Shown piece by piece: positions 30,560 through 38,630 of a stretch of 64,000 bases of DNA. The position numbers and the translations under genes are program-made. The notes beneath the pieces were generated by a model. That model was not told where the DNA came from, searched no databases, and worked only from the letters and a program-made list of their open reading frames with translations. Source of the stretch: an uncultured Croceitalea sp. (lineage in GTDB: Bacteria > Bacteroidota > Bacteroidia > Flavobacteriales > Flavobacteriaceae); assembly GCA_947495075.1 (NCBI GenBank), contig CANLXH010000001.1, forward strand, positions 1-64,000. Direction: 5' to 3'. How positions within the stretch are numbered: the stretch's first letter is position 1; each line of letters starts with the position of its first letter.

Positions 30560-31399
30560 GTGACAAGACAAATTATTTTAAGAGTACTCGTTTTAACCAC
30601 TATTGTTAGTAGTTGTAAGAATGACAATTATATTGAAGGCAACATAGGGCTTCAATTATATAGCCTTAGAGAACAGTTTTCAAAAGATGTTCCAGGCACG
30701 ATAGCGCAAATCAAGTCTTGGGGAATCAATGTCATTGAAGGTGGTGAGAATACCTACGGTATAGAAGAATCGAAGTTTATTGATTTATTAAATAAAAATG
30801 GAATCAAAACAGCTAGTGTTGGAGCTAGTTTTGAAGAACTGAAAGATAATCCAAAAGAAGTATTGCGACGTGCTAAAGCTTTTGGGGCATCTTATGTGAT
30901 GTGTGCGTGGATTTCTCATACAGATGATTACTTTAATATTGAAAACGCTAAAGAAGCAAACAAAATTTTTAATGAGGCAGGTAAACTTTTAAAAGAAAAC
31001 GGTGTCTCTTTGGTATATCATCCACATGGGTATGAATTTAAACCTTATGAAGACGGTACTATGTTTGATTATATGATTAAGAACGCCCAGAATTATGATT
31101 TTGAGATGGATGTATATTGGGTAGTACATGGAGGAGAAAACCCAATGCGTCTTTTTGAACGGTATCCAAATAAATTTAAGTTAATGCATCTAAAAGATAT
31201 GAAAGTAGGTACTGTTGGAAACACTACGGGACATGGTGATGTTGAAGATAATGTGGTATTGGGAACTGGAATGATTGATATTGAAGCATTGGTTCTTAAA
31301 GGAAAAGAGTTAGGTGTAGAATATATGTTTATCGAAGATGAGTCTTCTAGGTCAGTTGAACAAATTCCACAAAGTTTAGAGTTCCTTAGAAAAATATAG
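30560..31399 (+). CDS. Sugar phosphate isomerase/epimerase-like TIM-barrel lipoprotein
   Basis: A 279-residue protein. The N-terminus ends in IVSSC, so Cys19 would be lipidated and the protein periplasmic. The fold is an AP-endonuclease/xylose-isomerase-like TIM barrel: IGLQLYSLREQF at strand 1, VYHPHGYEF, FEMDVYWVVHGG and MHLKDMK carry the His, Asp and Glu residues that usually bind a divalent metal. The start is GTG, 6 bases behind the dehydrogenase small subunit. In glycoside 3-oxidation modules a barrel of this family acts on the 3-keto sugar, so a role downstream of the GMC enzyme is plausible but unproven. Being periplasmic, it is unlikely to use a phosphorylated sugar. Confidence 0.8.
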   Translation: MTRQIILRVLVLTTIVSSCKNDNYIEGNIGLQLYSLREQFSKDVPGTIAQIKSWGINVIEGGENTYGIEESKFIDLLNKNGIKTASVGASFEELKDNPKEVLRRAKAFGASYVMCAWISHTDDYFNIENAKEANKIFNEAGKLLKENGVSLVYHPHGYEFKPYEDGTMFDYMIKNAQNYDFEMDVYWVVHGGENPMRLFERYPNKFKLMHLKDMKVGTVGNTTGHGDVEDNVVLGTGMIDIEALVLKGKELGVEYMFIEDESSRSVEQIPQSLEFLRKI

Positions 31400-31454
31400 C
31401 TATCATCTAATGATATATTAGGAGATTAATTTATTTTGAAAATTTATTTTGAAG

Positions 31455-31462
31455 TAAATTTG
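31455..31462 (+). promoter_or_regulatory. Putative -7 box of queD
   Basis: TAAATTTG matches TAnnTTTG, and TTTG at 31435-31438 may serve as the -33 element, with a 16-base spacer. The leader would be about 13 bases. Confidence 0.45.
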
Positions 31463-31479
31463 CAATCTTATTCAATAGC

Positions 31480-31890
31480 ATGGTAGTTACTATTTGTAGA
31501 AAAGCGCATTTTAATGCGGCGCACAGGTTGCATAACCCAAATTGGACGGCAGAAAAAAACCTAGAAGTTTTTGGAAAATGTAATAGTCCAAACTATCATG
31601 GACATAACTTTGATTTAGAGGTTAGAGTTAAAGGTGAGGTAGATCAGCAAACAGGTTTTGTTATGGATTTGGCTGATTTAGGTCATATAATTAAAAACGA
31701 AGTAGAAGAACGTTTTGACCACAAAAACCTTAATGAAGATTGTGAAGAGTTTAAAAATATTATGCCCTCCACAGAAAATTTTGTAAAGGTTATCTATGAC
31801 ATTCTAAAACCTAAATTAATTGAAGGTCAACAATTACATATTACACTGCATGAAACTCAAAAGAATGCAGCTGAATATGGTGATTGGTAA
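31480..31890 (+). CDS. queD: 6-carboxytetrahydropterin synthase, QueD
   Basis: Enzyme of queuosine (7-deazaguanine) synthesis that converts dihydroneopterin triphosphate to 6-carboxytetrahydropterin. It has 136 residues. FNAAHRL and NYHGHNF supply the three zinc-binding His residues, and GKCNSPNYHGHN contains the catalytic Cys. DHKNLNED and HITLHET complete the family pattern. It is monocistronic, with tRNA-Val(GAC) 27 bases behind it. No other queuosine gene is in the window. A pterin synthase role for related PTPS enzymes is possible, but the Cys motif favours QueD. Confidence 0.9.
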   Translation: MVVTICRKAHFNAAHRLHNPNWTAEKNLEVFGKCNSPNYHGHNFDLEVRVKGEVDQQTGFVMDLADLGHIIKNEVEERFDHKNLNEDCEEFKNIMPSTENFVKVIYDILKPKLIEGQQLHITLHETQKNAAEYGDW

Positions 31891-31917
31891 CATTTTTACG
31901 ATATTGCACCACTTTTT

Positions 31918-31992
31918 GGAGTATTAGCTCAGTTGGTTTAGAGCGCTGCCTTGACAGGGCAGAGGTCACTGGTTCGAATCCAGTATACTCCA
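31918..31992 (+). tRNA. tRNA-Val (anticodon GAC)
   Basis: A 75-base cloverleaf with acceptor stem GGAGTAT/ATACTCC and discriminator A; no encoded CCA. The D arm is GCTC...GAGC. The anticodon stem CTGCC/GGCAG encloses TTGACAG, giving anticodon GAC (Val, GUC/GUU codons). The T arm has GGTTCGAATCC. It lies behind queD and may be read from the same transcript; its 3' neighbour is convergent. Confidence 0.95.
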
Positions 31993-31997
31993 CTTTT

Positions 31998-32369
31998 CTA
32001 GAAGCTTACGGTACAGGTGTTAGATTTTCCAAACCATTTCACTCTATTTTTTGAGGCTAGGTTGTAAATAGTATCTCTTATTATTCTAGGTATAAAAGCC
32101 AATAATGCGGCTGCCAATTGCCACTTTGGAATTTGAGAAATTATTTTAAGAAAGCCATCAGAGTGTGTATGCGCTCCAGCTTCATCTATTAAAATAACTG
32201 TAGTCAATTCTTTTTTTGGAAAACCAAAAGTGTGTAACAAAGATTGGCCATATGGAGATTGAAACGCAACAAATTTAAAACTATCAGTAGGGGCGAATTT
32301 TAATAACCAGCCAACAACGCCGTTACACAAGTTACATTCACCATCAAAAATAATAATATTTTTTCCCAT
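31998..32369 (-). CDS. DCC family thiol-disulfide oxidoreductase
   Basis: A 123-residue protein with the family motif FDGECNLCNG at the N-terminus, where the CxxC pair is the presumed redox site. The fold is thioredoxin-like with a conserved middle section, FVAFQSPYG. Its biological partner is unknown in most bacteria. The C-terminus ends in a further Cys (TCTVSF). The stop lies 5 bases from the 3' end of tRNA-Val(GAC), facing it, with murF 92 bases upstream on the same strand. Confidence 0.85.
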   Translation of the reverse strand: MGKNIIIFDGECNLCNGVVGWLLKFAPTDSFKFVAFQSPYGQSLLHTFGFPKKELTTVILIDEAGAHTHSDGFLKIISQIPKWQLAAALLAFIPRIIRDTIYNLASKNRVKWFGKSNTCTVSF

Positions 32370-32461
32370 AATGCTGATTTTGTTCTCGTCTATGTCGTAG
32401 AACTGCCAACATCATTTCAAGAAGAGTTATAAATAGCCCCTTTTTTAGAAAACTTTAATAT

Positions 32462-33736
32462 TTATAGATGTTCTAAAACTCTTTCTAAAGCCATTCCTCT
32501 AGAACCTTTTATAAGTATAGTGCTTTTAGCTAAACTGTTTTTGGAAAGATGTTTTGCTAAATCCTCAAAGCTTTTATATTTCCTAAAATTACTATCAACT
32601 TCAAAAAAGTTTTCTCCAATTAAATGGACTTCATTAAACCCTAGATTCTTAGATAAATCAGCAATTGCTTGATGCTCTTTAGATGATGTTTCTCCCAATT
32701 CAAACATATCACCTAGGAATAATACCTTATTATTACTATCAATCAATTTAAAATTTTCTAAGGCTGCAATCATGCTCGTAGGATTTGCATTATAGGCATC
32801 GAGAATTATTTTATACCCATTTTTCTGTATCAATTGTGAACGATTATTGTCTGGATTGTAATTTTCAATAGCTTCTTTTATTTGGTTTAAGGGGACATTA
32901 AAATATTTTCCCATTAAAATTGCAGCACAACAATTTGGGAAGTTATACGCTCCAATAAGGTTTGTTTTTAATTCAATATTATCAAACTTAAGACTCACAA
33001 AAGGGGAGGTATTTAAAAGTTCGATTTTATAATAGTTAGCATTTGTTTGACTAAAACCAAATTTCTGTATGTATGTTGAAAGCTTTTCTTTTTGGATAGT
33101 ATCATCTGCATTTAGAAAAATATGTTTGTTATTTTCAGTTAAATAATCAAATAACTCGCTTTTACCTTTAATTACACCTTCAACTCCTCCAAAGCCTTCT
33201 AAATGTGCTTTTCCAAAATTTGTAATATAGCCAAAATCTGGCTTTGCAATATTTGATAGATAGGCGATTTCTCCTTGGTGATTGGCTCCCATTTCAACAA
33301 TGCCAATTTCCGTATCCTCTTTAATAGAAAGTAGAGTTAGCGGAACACCAATATGATTGTTTAGATTGCCCTTGGTAGCAATTGTTTTGTATTTTTTTGA
33401 CAGCACGAGATTAATAAGTTCTTTGGTAGTAGTTTTTCCGTTACTGCCTGTTAGGGAAATTATCTGAGCTTTTGAATAGTCTCTATGAAATGTTGCCAGT
33501 GCTTGTAAGGTTTCTAAAACGCTCTTAACAAGGATGGTTTTTTTAGAAGTTTTAAATTTCTCTTCATCTACGATAACATAAGAAGCTCCTTTTTTTAATG
33601 CTTCTTCTGCAAATTTATTTCCGTTAAAGTTTGGTCCTTTAAGGGCGAAAAATAAACAGTTTTTGGTTATTTTTCTAGTATCTGTGGAGATATTTGGAAA
33701 CTCAAGAAATAGTTTATGTAGTTCGGATATATTCAT
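32462..33736 (-). CDS. murF: UDP-N-acetylmuramoyl-tripeptide--D-alanyl-D-alanine ligase, MurF
   Basis: Cytoplasmic ATP-dependent ligase that adds D-Ala-D-Ala to the peptidoglycan precursor. It has 424 residues in three Mur domains. SLTGSNGKTTTKELI near residue 100 is the P-loop, GIVEMGANHQGEI is the substrate-binding signature, and ILDAYNANPTSM starts the C-terminal domain. It lies downstream of gldJ, but a strong leftward terminator (33752-33780) separates the two. murF must therefore use readthrough or a promoter close to its own start; no clear TAnnTTTG is seen there. Confidence 0.95.
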   Translation of the reverse strand: MNISELHKLFLEFPNISTDTRKITKNCLFFALKGPNFNGNKFAEEALKKGASYVIVDEEKFKTSKKTILVKSVLETLQALATFHRDYSKAQIISLTGSNGKTTTKELINLVLSKKYKTIATKGNLNNHIGVPLTLLSIKEDTEIGIVEMGANHQGEIAYLSNIAKPDFGYITNFGKAHLEGFGGVEGVIKGKSELFDYLTENNKHIFLNADDTIQKEKLSTYIQKFGFSQTNANYYKIELLNTSPFVSLKFDNIELKTNLIGAYNFPNCCAAILMGKYFNVPLNQIKEAIENYNPDNNRSQLIQKNGYKIILDAYNANPTSMIAALENFKLIDSNNKVLFLGDMFELGETSSKEHQAIADLSKNLGFNEVHLIGENFFEVDSNFRKYKSFEDLAKHLSKNSLAKSTILIKGSRGMALERVLEHL

Positions 33737-33751
33737 AAATCGAAGATAAAA

Positions 33752-33780
33752 AAAAGCCTTGATGGAATATCAAGGCTTTT
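33752..33780 (-). terminator. Terminator between gldJ and murF
   Basis: A 12-bp perfect stem (33752-33763 with 33769-33780) with a 5-base loop. On the minus strand a run of T residues follows directly. It lies 25 bases behind the gldJ stop and 16 bases before the murF ATG. Confidence 0.85.
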
Positions 33781-33804
33781 AATTTTATGCTAGTAAATTA
33801 TTAT

Positions 33805-35463
33805 TTACTTCGACTTTTTATGTCTTACTGTTTTGTTTTTTGTTTTTGATTTAGAGCCTACTCTAGACATTGCACATCTAAATCCGATATCATCAGTTGC
33901 CATATATTGTGGCAAGTAACGACGTTGAGCTGGATCTAACCAAAATGCTCTATCTCTCCAAGAGCCTCCTTTGTATACTCTTACCTCATCATTAATTAAT
34001 GATGTTCTATAGTTAGAAGTATCATACTGGCGTAATATTTTACCAGTAGAATCACGTTCTACCTTATGTTTTGGTGAATCGTACATCTTTCTATTATCTT
34101 CAGCATCATCACTAAATCTTTGGTAGAATCTTGATGATCCAGGATCACCATCACGGTAACCTCTATTATCACTAGACGAGAAGTTGGTCCTTAAATAAGT
34201 TTCTTGTTCATCAACAGGAACCTCTTTTATTTCTCCAGGAAGATTTACAGCTACTACTTTACCATTAGGTAAGGTATCAAAAACTACAGAATCACGTAAG
34301 ATTTGTACTTTACCATCTTCACCGATTGCTTTCTTAGTATATATATTACCTCTATAATAGTTAAAATCACTTATCTCATCATCAACTATAGGACGATACA
34401 CATCCGCTACCCATTCAGAAACATTACCAGCCATATCATAAAGACCAAAATCATTTGATTTGTATGATTTTACCTGAGCTGTAATATCTGCGCCATCATC
34501 AGACCAACCTGCAATACCACCATAATCTCCTTTTCCTTGTTTAAAGTTAGCTAATTGATCGCCACGACCAACACGTTGTCCATTTCTAGTATAGTCACCT
34601 TCCCAAGGATACTTTTTTCTACCTCTGTAATTGTTGTATTCACGAGTGCCAATAAGTGCTTGTGCAGCATATTCCCATTCAGTTTCTGTAGGCAAACGAT
34701 ATTCAGGAGAAATAATTCCTGAACTTCTCTTAGCAAAAGTATTGATAGAATCTTTTTTCTTTTTACCCTGTAGCGAATCAATTTGACCTCCATATACAGA
34801 TTCAGGATTATTTAAATAAGCTTCTGTACTAAAAGTACCTTCTACTTCACCATTAAGAACACCATATAGTGCATCTTCTTCTATAAAACCTTCTTGAGCT
34901 AGTTTGTACTCATTAACTCTATCCGTTCTCCATTCAGCGTATTGCGTTGCTTGAATCCAATTTACACCTACAACAGGATACTCTGCATACCCAGGATGGC
35001 GTAAATAATTATTTGTCATTGTTTCGTTAAAGCCTAAACGGTTTCTCCAAACTAATGTATCTGGTAAAGCTCCTTTATAAATATTTTCATACAATGGATT
35101 TTCTGGTGGATATACCTTTTTTAGATAATCCAAATATTCCATGTACATTTTATTGGTAACCTCTGTCTCATCCATATAAAAAGACTGTACGTGCTGTGAG
35201 GTTGGAGTATTATTCCAATCATGCATGATATCATCTTGAACCTGCCCCTTGGTAAATGTTCCACCTTCTATAAAGACGGTACCTGGAGGAGTCTCTTGTT
35301 CTTTGAAATCAGAGTTGTATTGAAAACCACCATCTTTGGCATTAATTTTCCATCCAGTCGCTCTCGAAACATTTTTTGAAGACGATGAAGAGTTTTTACA
35401 ACTTGAAAAACTTACCGCGACAATCACACTGGAAAGTACAACTTTTACTAAGTGTTTTTTCAT
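33805..35463 (-). CDS. gldJ: Gliding motility lipoprotein GldJ
   Basis: Lipoprotein of the gliding and type IX secretion machinery, required in F. johnsoniae for stable gliding proteins. It has 552 residues. The signal peptide ends in SFSSC (lipidated Cys22). The body is a formylglycine-generating-enzyme-like (SUMF1) fold: PPGTVFIEGGTFTKGQ opens it, with FYMDETEVTNKMY, RLPTETEWEYAA, YDMAGNVSEWVADVY and the closing GGSWRD and GFRCAMS. Enzyme activity is not known for GldJ. A basic tail (KSKTKNKTVRHKKSK) follows. It is divergent from porV across 368 bases; in F. johnsoniae, as I recall, porU lies between these two genes. Confidence 0.93.
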   Translation of the reverse strand: MKKHLVKVVLSSVIVAVSFSSCKNSSSSSKNVSRATGWKINAKDGGFQYNSDFKEQETPPGTVFIEGGTFTKGQVQDDIMHDWNNTPTSQHVQSFYMDETEVTNKMYMEYLDYLKKVYPPENPLYENIYKGALPDTLVWRNRLGFNETMTNNYLRHPGYAEYPVVGVNWIQATQYAEWRTDRVNEYKLAQEGFIEEDALYGVLNGEVEGTFSTEAYLNNPESVYGGQIDSLQGKKKKDSINTFAKRSSGIISPEYRLPTETEWEYAAQALIGTREYNNYRGRKKYPWEGDYTRNGQRVGRGDQLANFKQGKGDYGGIAGWSDDGADITAQVKSYKSNDFGLYDMAGNVSEWVADVYRPIVDDEISDFNYYRGNIYTKKAIGEDGKVQILRDSVVFDTLPNGKVVAVNLPGEIKEVPVDEQETYLRTNFSSSDNRGYRDGDPGSSRFYQRFSDDAEDNRKMYDSPKHKVERDSTGKILRQYDTSNYRTSLINDEVRVYKGGSWRDRAFWLDPAQRRYLPQYMATDDIGFRCAMSRVGSKSKTKNKTVRHKKSK

Positions 35464-35831
35464 AATTAGGACTTGAGTTCAAGAAACCAAAAATGCATTT
35501 TGGCTACTTTAATTTTATTTGATTTAATATCACTTTAGGCATTAAAACGAAAAGATGGGAACAATATTTTATATCCCAACAAAAAAACTTTACATCAGTT
35601 TTACTCATTTTATTACTATCACAATAACGGAGTAAAACCAATTATAGTATGCATGATATCTAGGTTTAACGTTCAATTTTATTATGTATTATAATGTATT
35701 TAGTCTAAAAAGTACTTTAATGGATAAGAATTTGTAAAAAAGAACGTTTCAGTATAATATGTTAAATTACCCTGCGAGAAGAATTCAATAAGCGTAGTAG
35801 AAAAACATTTATAACTTTATAACGAGAAAGA
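35464..35831. other. Divergent regulatory region between gldJ and porV
   Basis: 368 AT-rich bases without a credible gene. A near-palindrome with ATGCAT at its centre (35487-35503) lies 24 bases before gldJ. I find no full TAnnTTTG box for either gene. No part of a porU coding sequence is recognisable here. Confidence 0.5.
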
Positions 35832-36974
35832 ATGAAAAAGTTAACCATTTTGGTAGTACTAATTAGTGTTATCAAAGTATCTGCACAACAAGAACGAGTA
35901 ATTACAACTGCTGTACCGTTTTTAACAATTTCTGGAGACGCAAGAGCCTCTGGCATGGGTGATATGGGAGTTGCTACTTCTGTTGATGCCTTTTCCCAAC
36001 AATGGAATCCTGCTAAATATGCGTTTTCTGAACAAAAAACTATGATTGGTGCTAGTTATACACCTTTTTTAGAGAATGTTGTTTCAGATATAGGTTTATT
36101 GTCCGCTACTTTTGCTAATAAGATAGATGAAACCAGTGCTTTTGCATTTGGAATCCGATATTTTAGTTTAGGTGAAATTGAGCTAAGACAAACCATAGAT
36201 GAAGAAGGTACTAGGGTAAAACCAAATGAGTTTGCTATAGATGGCTCTTATTCTTTAAAATTGAGTGAAACATTTTCAATGGCAGTAGGGGGTAGATTTA
36301 TAAGTTCTAACTTAAGGCTCCAAGATGGAACTCAAGATTCTCAGGCAGCAAATACTTTCGCCGTAGACATCGCTGGTTTCTTTCAATCTAGAGAAGTTGC
36401 TTATAATAATTTTGATGGAAGATGGCGTTTAGGTTTTAATATTTCAAATCTTGGTGGTTCACTACAATATGATGAAGGTGGACAAGAAAATTTTCTACCA
36501 ACAAACTTAAGATTTGGCGCTGGTTTTGATTTTATTTTAGATGCTGATAATGTAGTTGGGTTATATTCAGAATTTAATAAACTGCTTGTGCCTACTCCTA
36601 GAGATTTTGATGGTGATGGCGATATTGATAGTGAAGACAATGATATATATCAAAGTATAGGTTTTTTTAGTGGCATATTCGAATCTTTCGGTGATGCGCC
36701 AGATGGGTTTAGCGAAGAGTTAAAAGAGGTCACCTGGTCTTTAGGTGCAGAATATAAATATCAAGATGCTTTTATGTTAAGGGCTGGATATTTTAACGAA
36801 AGTCCTGCTAAAGGTTCTAGACAGTTCGCTACAATAGGCGCTGGGTTTAAATTTAAATCTGCACAAATAGATTTATCTTATTTATTCTCCACAGCACAAG
36901 TAAGAAATCCTTTAGAGAATACTTTACGATTCTCACTTACATTTAATTTAGGTGAAGAATTTTATAACAACTAA
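35832..36974 (+). CDS. porV: Type IX secretion system outer-membrane protein PorV (LptO)
   Basis: A FadL-like 14-strand beta-barrel of 380 residues. It binds T9SS cargo after passage through SprA and brings it to the PorU attachment complex. The signal peptide ends in VSAQ. The mature start, TTAVPFLTISGDARASGMGDMGVATSVDAFSQ, is diagnostic, and QQWNPAKYAF follows. An Asp-rich loop (FDGDGDIDSEDND, about residue 260) may bind Ca2+. The C-terminus FSLTFNLGEEFYNN fits a barrel strand. It is monocistronic, with a terminator behind it, and divergent from gldJ. Confidence 0.93.
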   Translation: MKKLTILVVLISVIKVSAQQERVITTAVPFLTISGDARASGMGDMGVATSVDAFSQQWNPAKYAFSEQKTMIGASYTPFLENVVSDIGLLSATFANKIDETSAFAFGIRYFSLGEIELRQTIDEEGTRVKPNEFAIDGSYSLKLSETFSMAVGGRFISSNLRLQDGTQDSQAANTFAVDIAGFFQSREVAYNNFDGRWRLGFNISNLGGSLQYDEGGQENFLPTNLRFGAGFDFILDADNVVGLYSEFNKLLVPTPRDFDGDGDIDSEDNDIYQSIGFFSGIFESFGDAPDGFSEELKEVTWSLGAEYKYQDAFMLRAGYFNESPAKGSRQFATIGAGFKFKSAQIDLSYLFSTAQVRNPLENTLRFSLTFNLGEEFYNN

Positions 36975-37000
36975 AGAAAATTAAAAAGCATAAGAAGTAT

Positions 37001-37035
37001 AACCTCAACATAAACGTTGAGGTTTTCTTATTTTT
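37001..37035 (+). terminator. Terminator of porV
   Basis: A 9-bp perfect stem (37001-37009 with 37016-37024) with a 6-base loop, followed by TTCTTATTTTT. It lies 26 bases behind the porV stop and just before cdd. Confidence 0.8.
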
Positions 37036-37052
37036 AGAGTATAGGTTTTTAT

Positions 37053-37544
37053 ATGGAAAAAAGAAATATTGGTTTTGAGTTAACTATTTATAACTCTGAG
37101 AATGAATTATCACAAGAAGAAGCTAAGTTGTTAGAAAAAGCTGTATCTGCCAGAAAAAAAGCTTATTCTCCATATTCAAACTTTCAAGTTGGAGCAGCTG
37201 TACTTTTAGAAAATGGAAAAATTGTTATTGGCAATAATCAAGAGAATGCATCATACCCATCTGGACTATGTGCAGAAAGAGTAGCTGTTTTTCAAGCTGG
37301 TGCCCTTTTTCCTACTCAAAGAATTATTGCAATAGCCATAAGTGCTACATCAAAAAATTATGTTGTTAACACTCCAGCAGGTCCTTGTGGAAATTGTAGA
37401 CAATCCATAGCAGAATATGAGCAGAAACAGAAAACGCCAATTATAATTTTAATGAGAGGTGAAAAAGGGAAAATTTATAAAAGTAATTCTATAGGAGAAT
37501 TGCTGCCACTTGCATTTAATAACTCTTTTTTAGAGGATTCTTAA
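37053..37544 (+). CDS. cdd: Cytidine deaminase
   Basis: Zinc enzyme of pyrimidine salvage that deaminates cytidine and deoxycytidine to uridine forms. It has 163 residues. CAERVAVFQA carries the zinc Cys and catalytic Glu, and PCGNCRQ carries the other two zinc Cys residues. YSPYSNFQVGAAV at the N-terminal side is the substrate-binding segment. It lies between porV and pdhA, separated from the first by a terminator and from the second by a promoter-like box, so it is probably its own unit. Confidence 0.95.
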   Translation: MEKRNIGFELTIYNSENELSQEEAKLLEKAVSARKKAYSPYSNFQVGAAVLLENGKIVIGNNQENASYPSGLCAERVAVFQAGALFPTQRIIAIAISATSKNYVVNTPAGPCGNCRQSIAEYEQKQKTPIIILMRGEKGKIYKSNSIGELLPLAFNNSFLEDS

Positions 37545-37548
37545 ACAA

Positions 37549-37582
37549 TTGTTTTACAAAAAGAGATATATACGTATTTTTG
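37549..37582 (+). promoter_or_regulatory. Promoter of pdhA-pdhC
   Basis: TTG at 37549-37551 and TATTTTTG at 37575-37582 with a 23-base spacer fit the Bacteroidota pattern. The first TTG overlaps the end of the region just behind the cdd stop. It decides against the upstream ATG at 37580, which lies inside the -7 box, and favours the ATG at 37628. Confidence 0.5.
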
Positions 37583-37627
37583 TTTTTCCCCATAAAGAAG
37601 GGAACTTCATTTAACATCCTTAATTTA

Positions 37628-38626
37628 ATGAAAAAAATCACAAAAGAGGTTTACCTAAAGTGGTATGAAGACATGTTGTTTTGGCGAAAGTTTGAAGATA
37701 AACTAGCGGCAGTATACATTCAGCAAAAAGTTAGGGGATTCCTCCATTTATATAACGGACAAGAAGCCGTTTTGGCAGGTTCATTGCATGCAATGGATTT
37801 GAAAAAAGATAGAATGATTACTGCTTACCGTAATCATGTCCAGCCTATAGGTATGGGTGTTGATCCAAGAAAAGTCATGGCAGAATTGTTTGGTAAGGTC
37901 ACCGGAACTTCTCAAGGTATGGGTGGTTCTATGCATATTTTTTCCAAAGAGCATCGTTTTTATGGTGGTCATGGTATAGTAGGAGGGCAGATTCCTTTAG
38001 GTGCTGGATTGGCATTTGCCGATAAATATTTTAAACGTGATAATGTTACGTTATGTTACATGGGTGACGGTGCAGTAAGGCAAGGTTCTTTGCATGAAGC
38101 ATTCAATTTAGCTATGCTTTGGCAACTGCCAGTTGTATTTATTTGTGAGAATAACGGCTATGCTATGGGAACTTCTGTTGCTAGAACATCATACTCTACA
38201 GATATTTATAAACTAGGATTGGGCTATGAAATGCCATGTGCCCCGGTAGATGGTATGGACCCTGTAACTGTAGCAAAAGAAGTAGATAAAGCTATTGAAC
38301 GTGCAAGAACAGGTGGCGGTCCTACATTTTTAGAGATGAAAACCTATCGTTATAGGGGACATTCAATGTCAGATGCCCAGCATTATCGTACTAAGGATGA
38401 AGTCGAAGAATACAAGAAAATAGATCCTATTACTCAAGTAAAGGATGTAATTTTAGAAAAGAAATATGCCTCTGACGATGATATAAAAATCATTGATAAG
38501 CGAATTAAAGACCTAGTTTCAGAATGTGAAAAATTTGCTGAAGAATCAGATTTTCCACCAGTACAGCAATTGTACGATATGGTCTATGAACAAGAAGATT
38601 ATCCATTTTTACAACATAAACTATAG
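37628..38626 (+). CDS. pdhA: Pyruvate dehydrogenase E1 component, alpha subunit
   Basis: Thiamine-diphosphate enzyme subunit that decarboxylates pyruvate and acetylates the lipoyl arm of E2. It has 332 residues from the ATG at 37628. The ORF extends to an ATG at 37580, but the extra 16 residues (MFFPIKKGTSFN...) do not look like the family and lie on the promoter. The TPP motif CYMGDGAVRQGSLHEAFNLA near residue 140 carries the GDG of the cofactor site. RYRGHSMSDAQHYRTKDE is the phosphorylation-loop region of E1 alpha. pdhC follows after 4 bases. No E1 beta gene (pdhB) is adjacent, so it must be elsewhere, as in related flavobacteria. Confidence 0.95.
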   Translation: MKKITKEVYLKWYEDMLFWRKFEDKLAAVYIQQKVRGFLHLYNGQEAVLAGSLHAMDLKKDRMITAYRNHVQPIGMGVDPRKVMAELFGKVTGTSQGMGGSMHIFSKEHRFYGGHGIVGGQIPLGAGLAFADKYFKRDNVTLCYMGDGAVRQGSLHEAFNLAMLWQLPVVFICENNGYAMGTSVARTSYSTDIYKLGLGYEMPCAPVDGMDPVTVAKEVDKAIERARTGGGPTFLEMKTYRYRGHSMSDAQHYRTKDEVEEYKKIDPITQVKDVILEKKYASDDDIKIIDKRIKDLVSECEKFAEESDFPPVQQLYDMVYEQEDYPFLQHKL

Positions 38627-38630
38627 TTAA

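Noticed and set aside
35487..35503. Near-palindrome with ATGCAT at its centre upstream of gldJ
   Set aside because: Only 17 bases, offset by one base and AT-rich; chance is likely and no second copy was seen, so I do not call it an operator.
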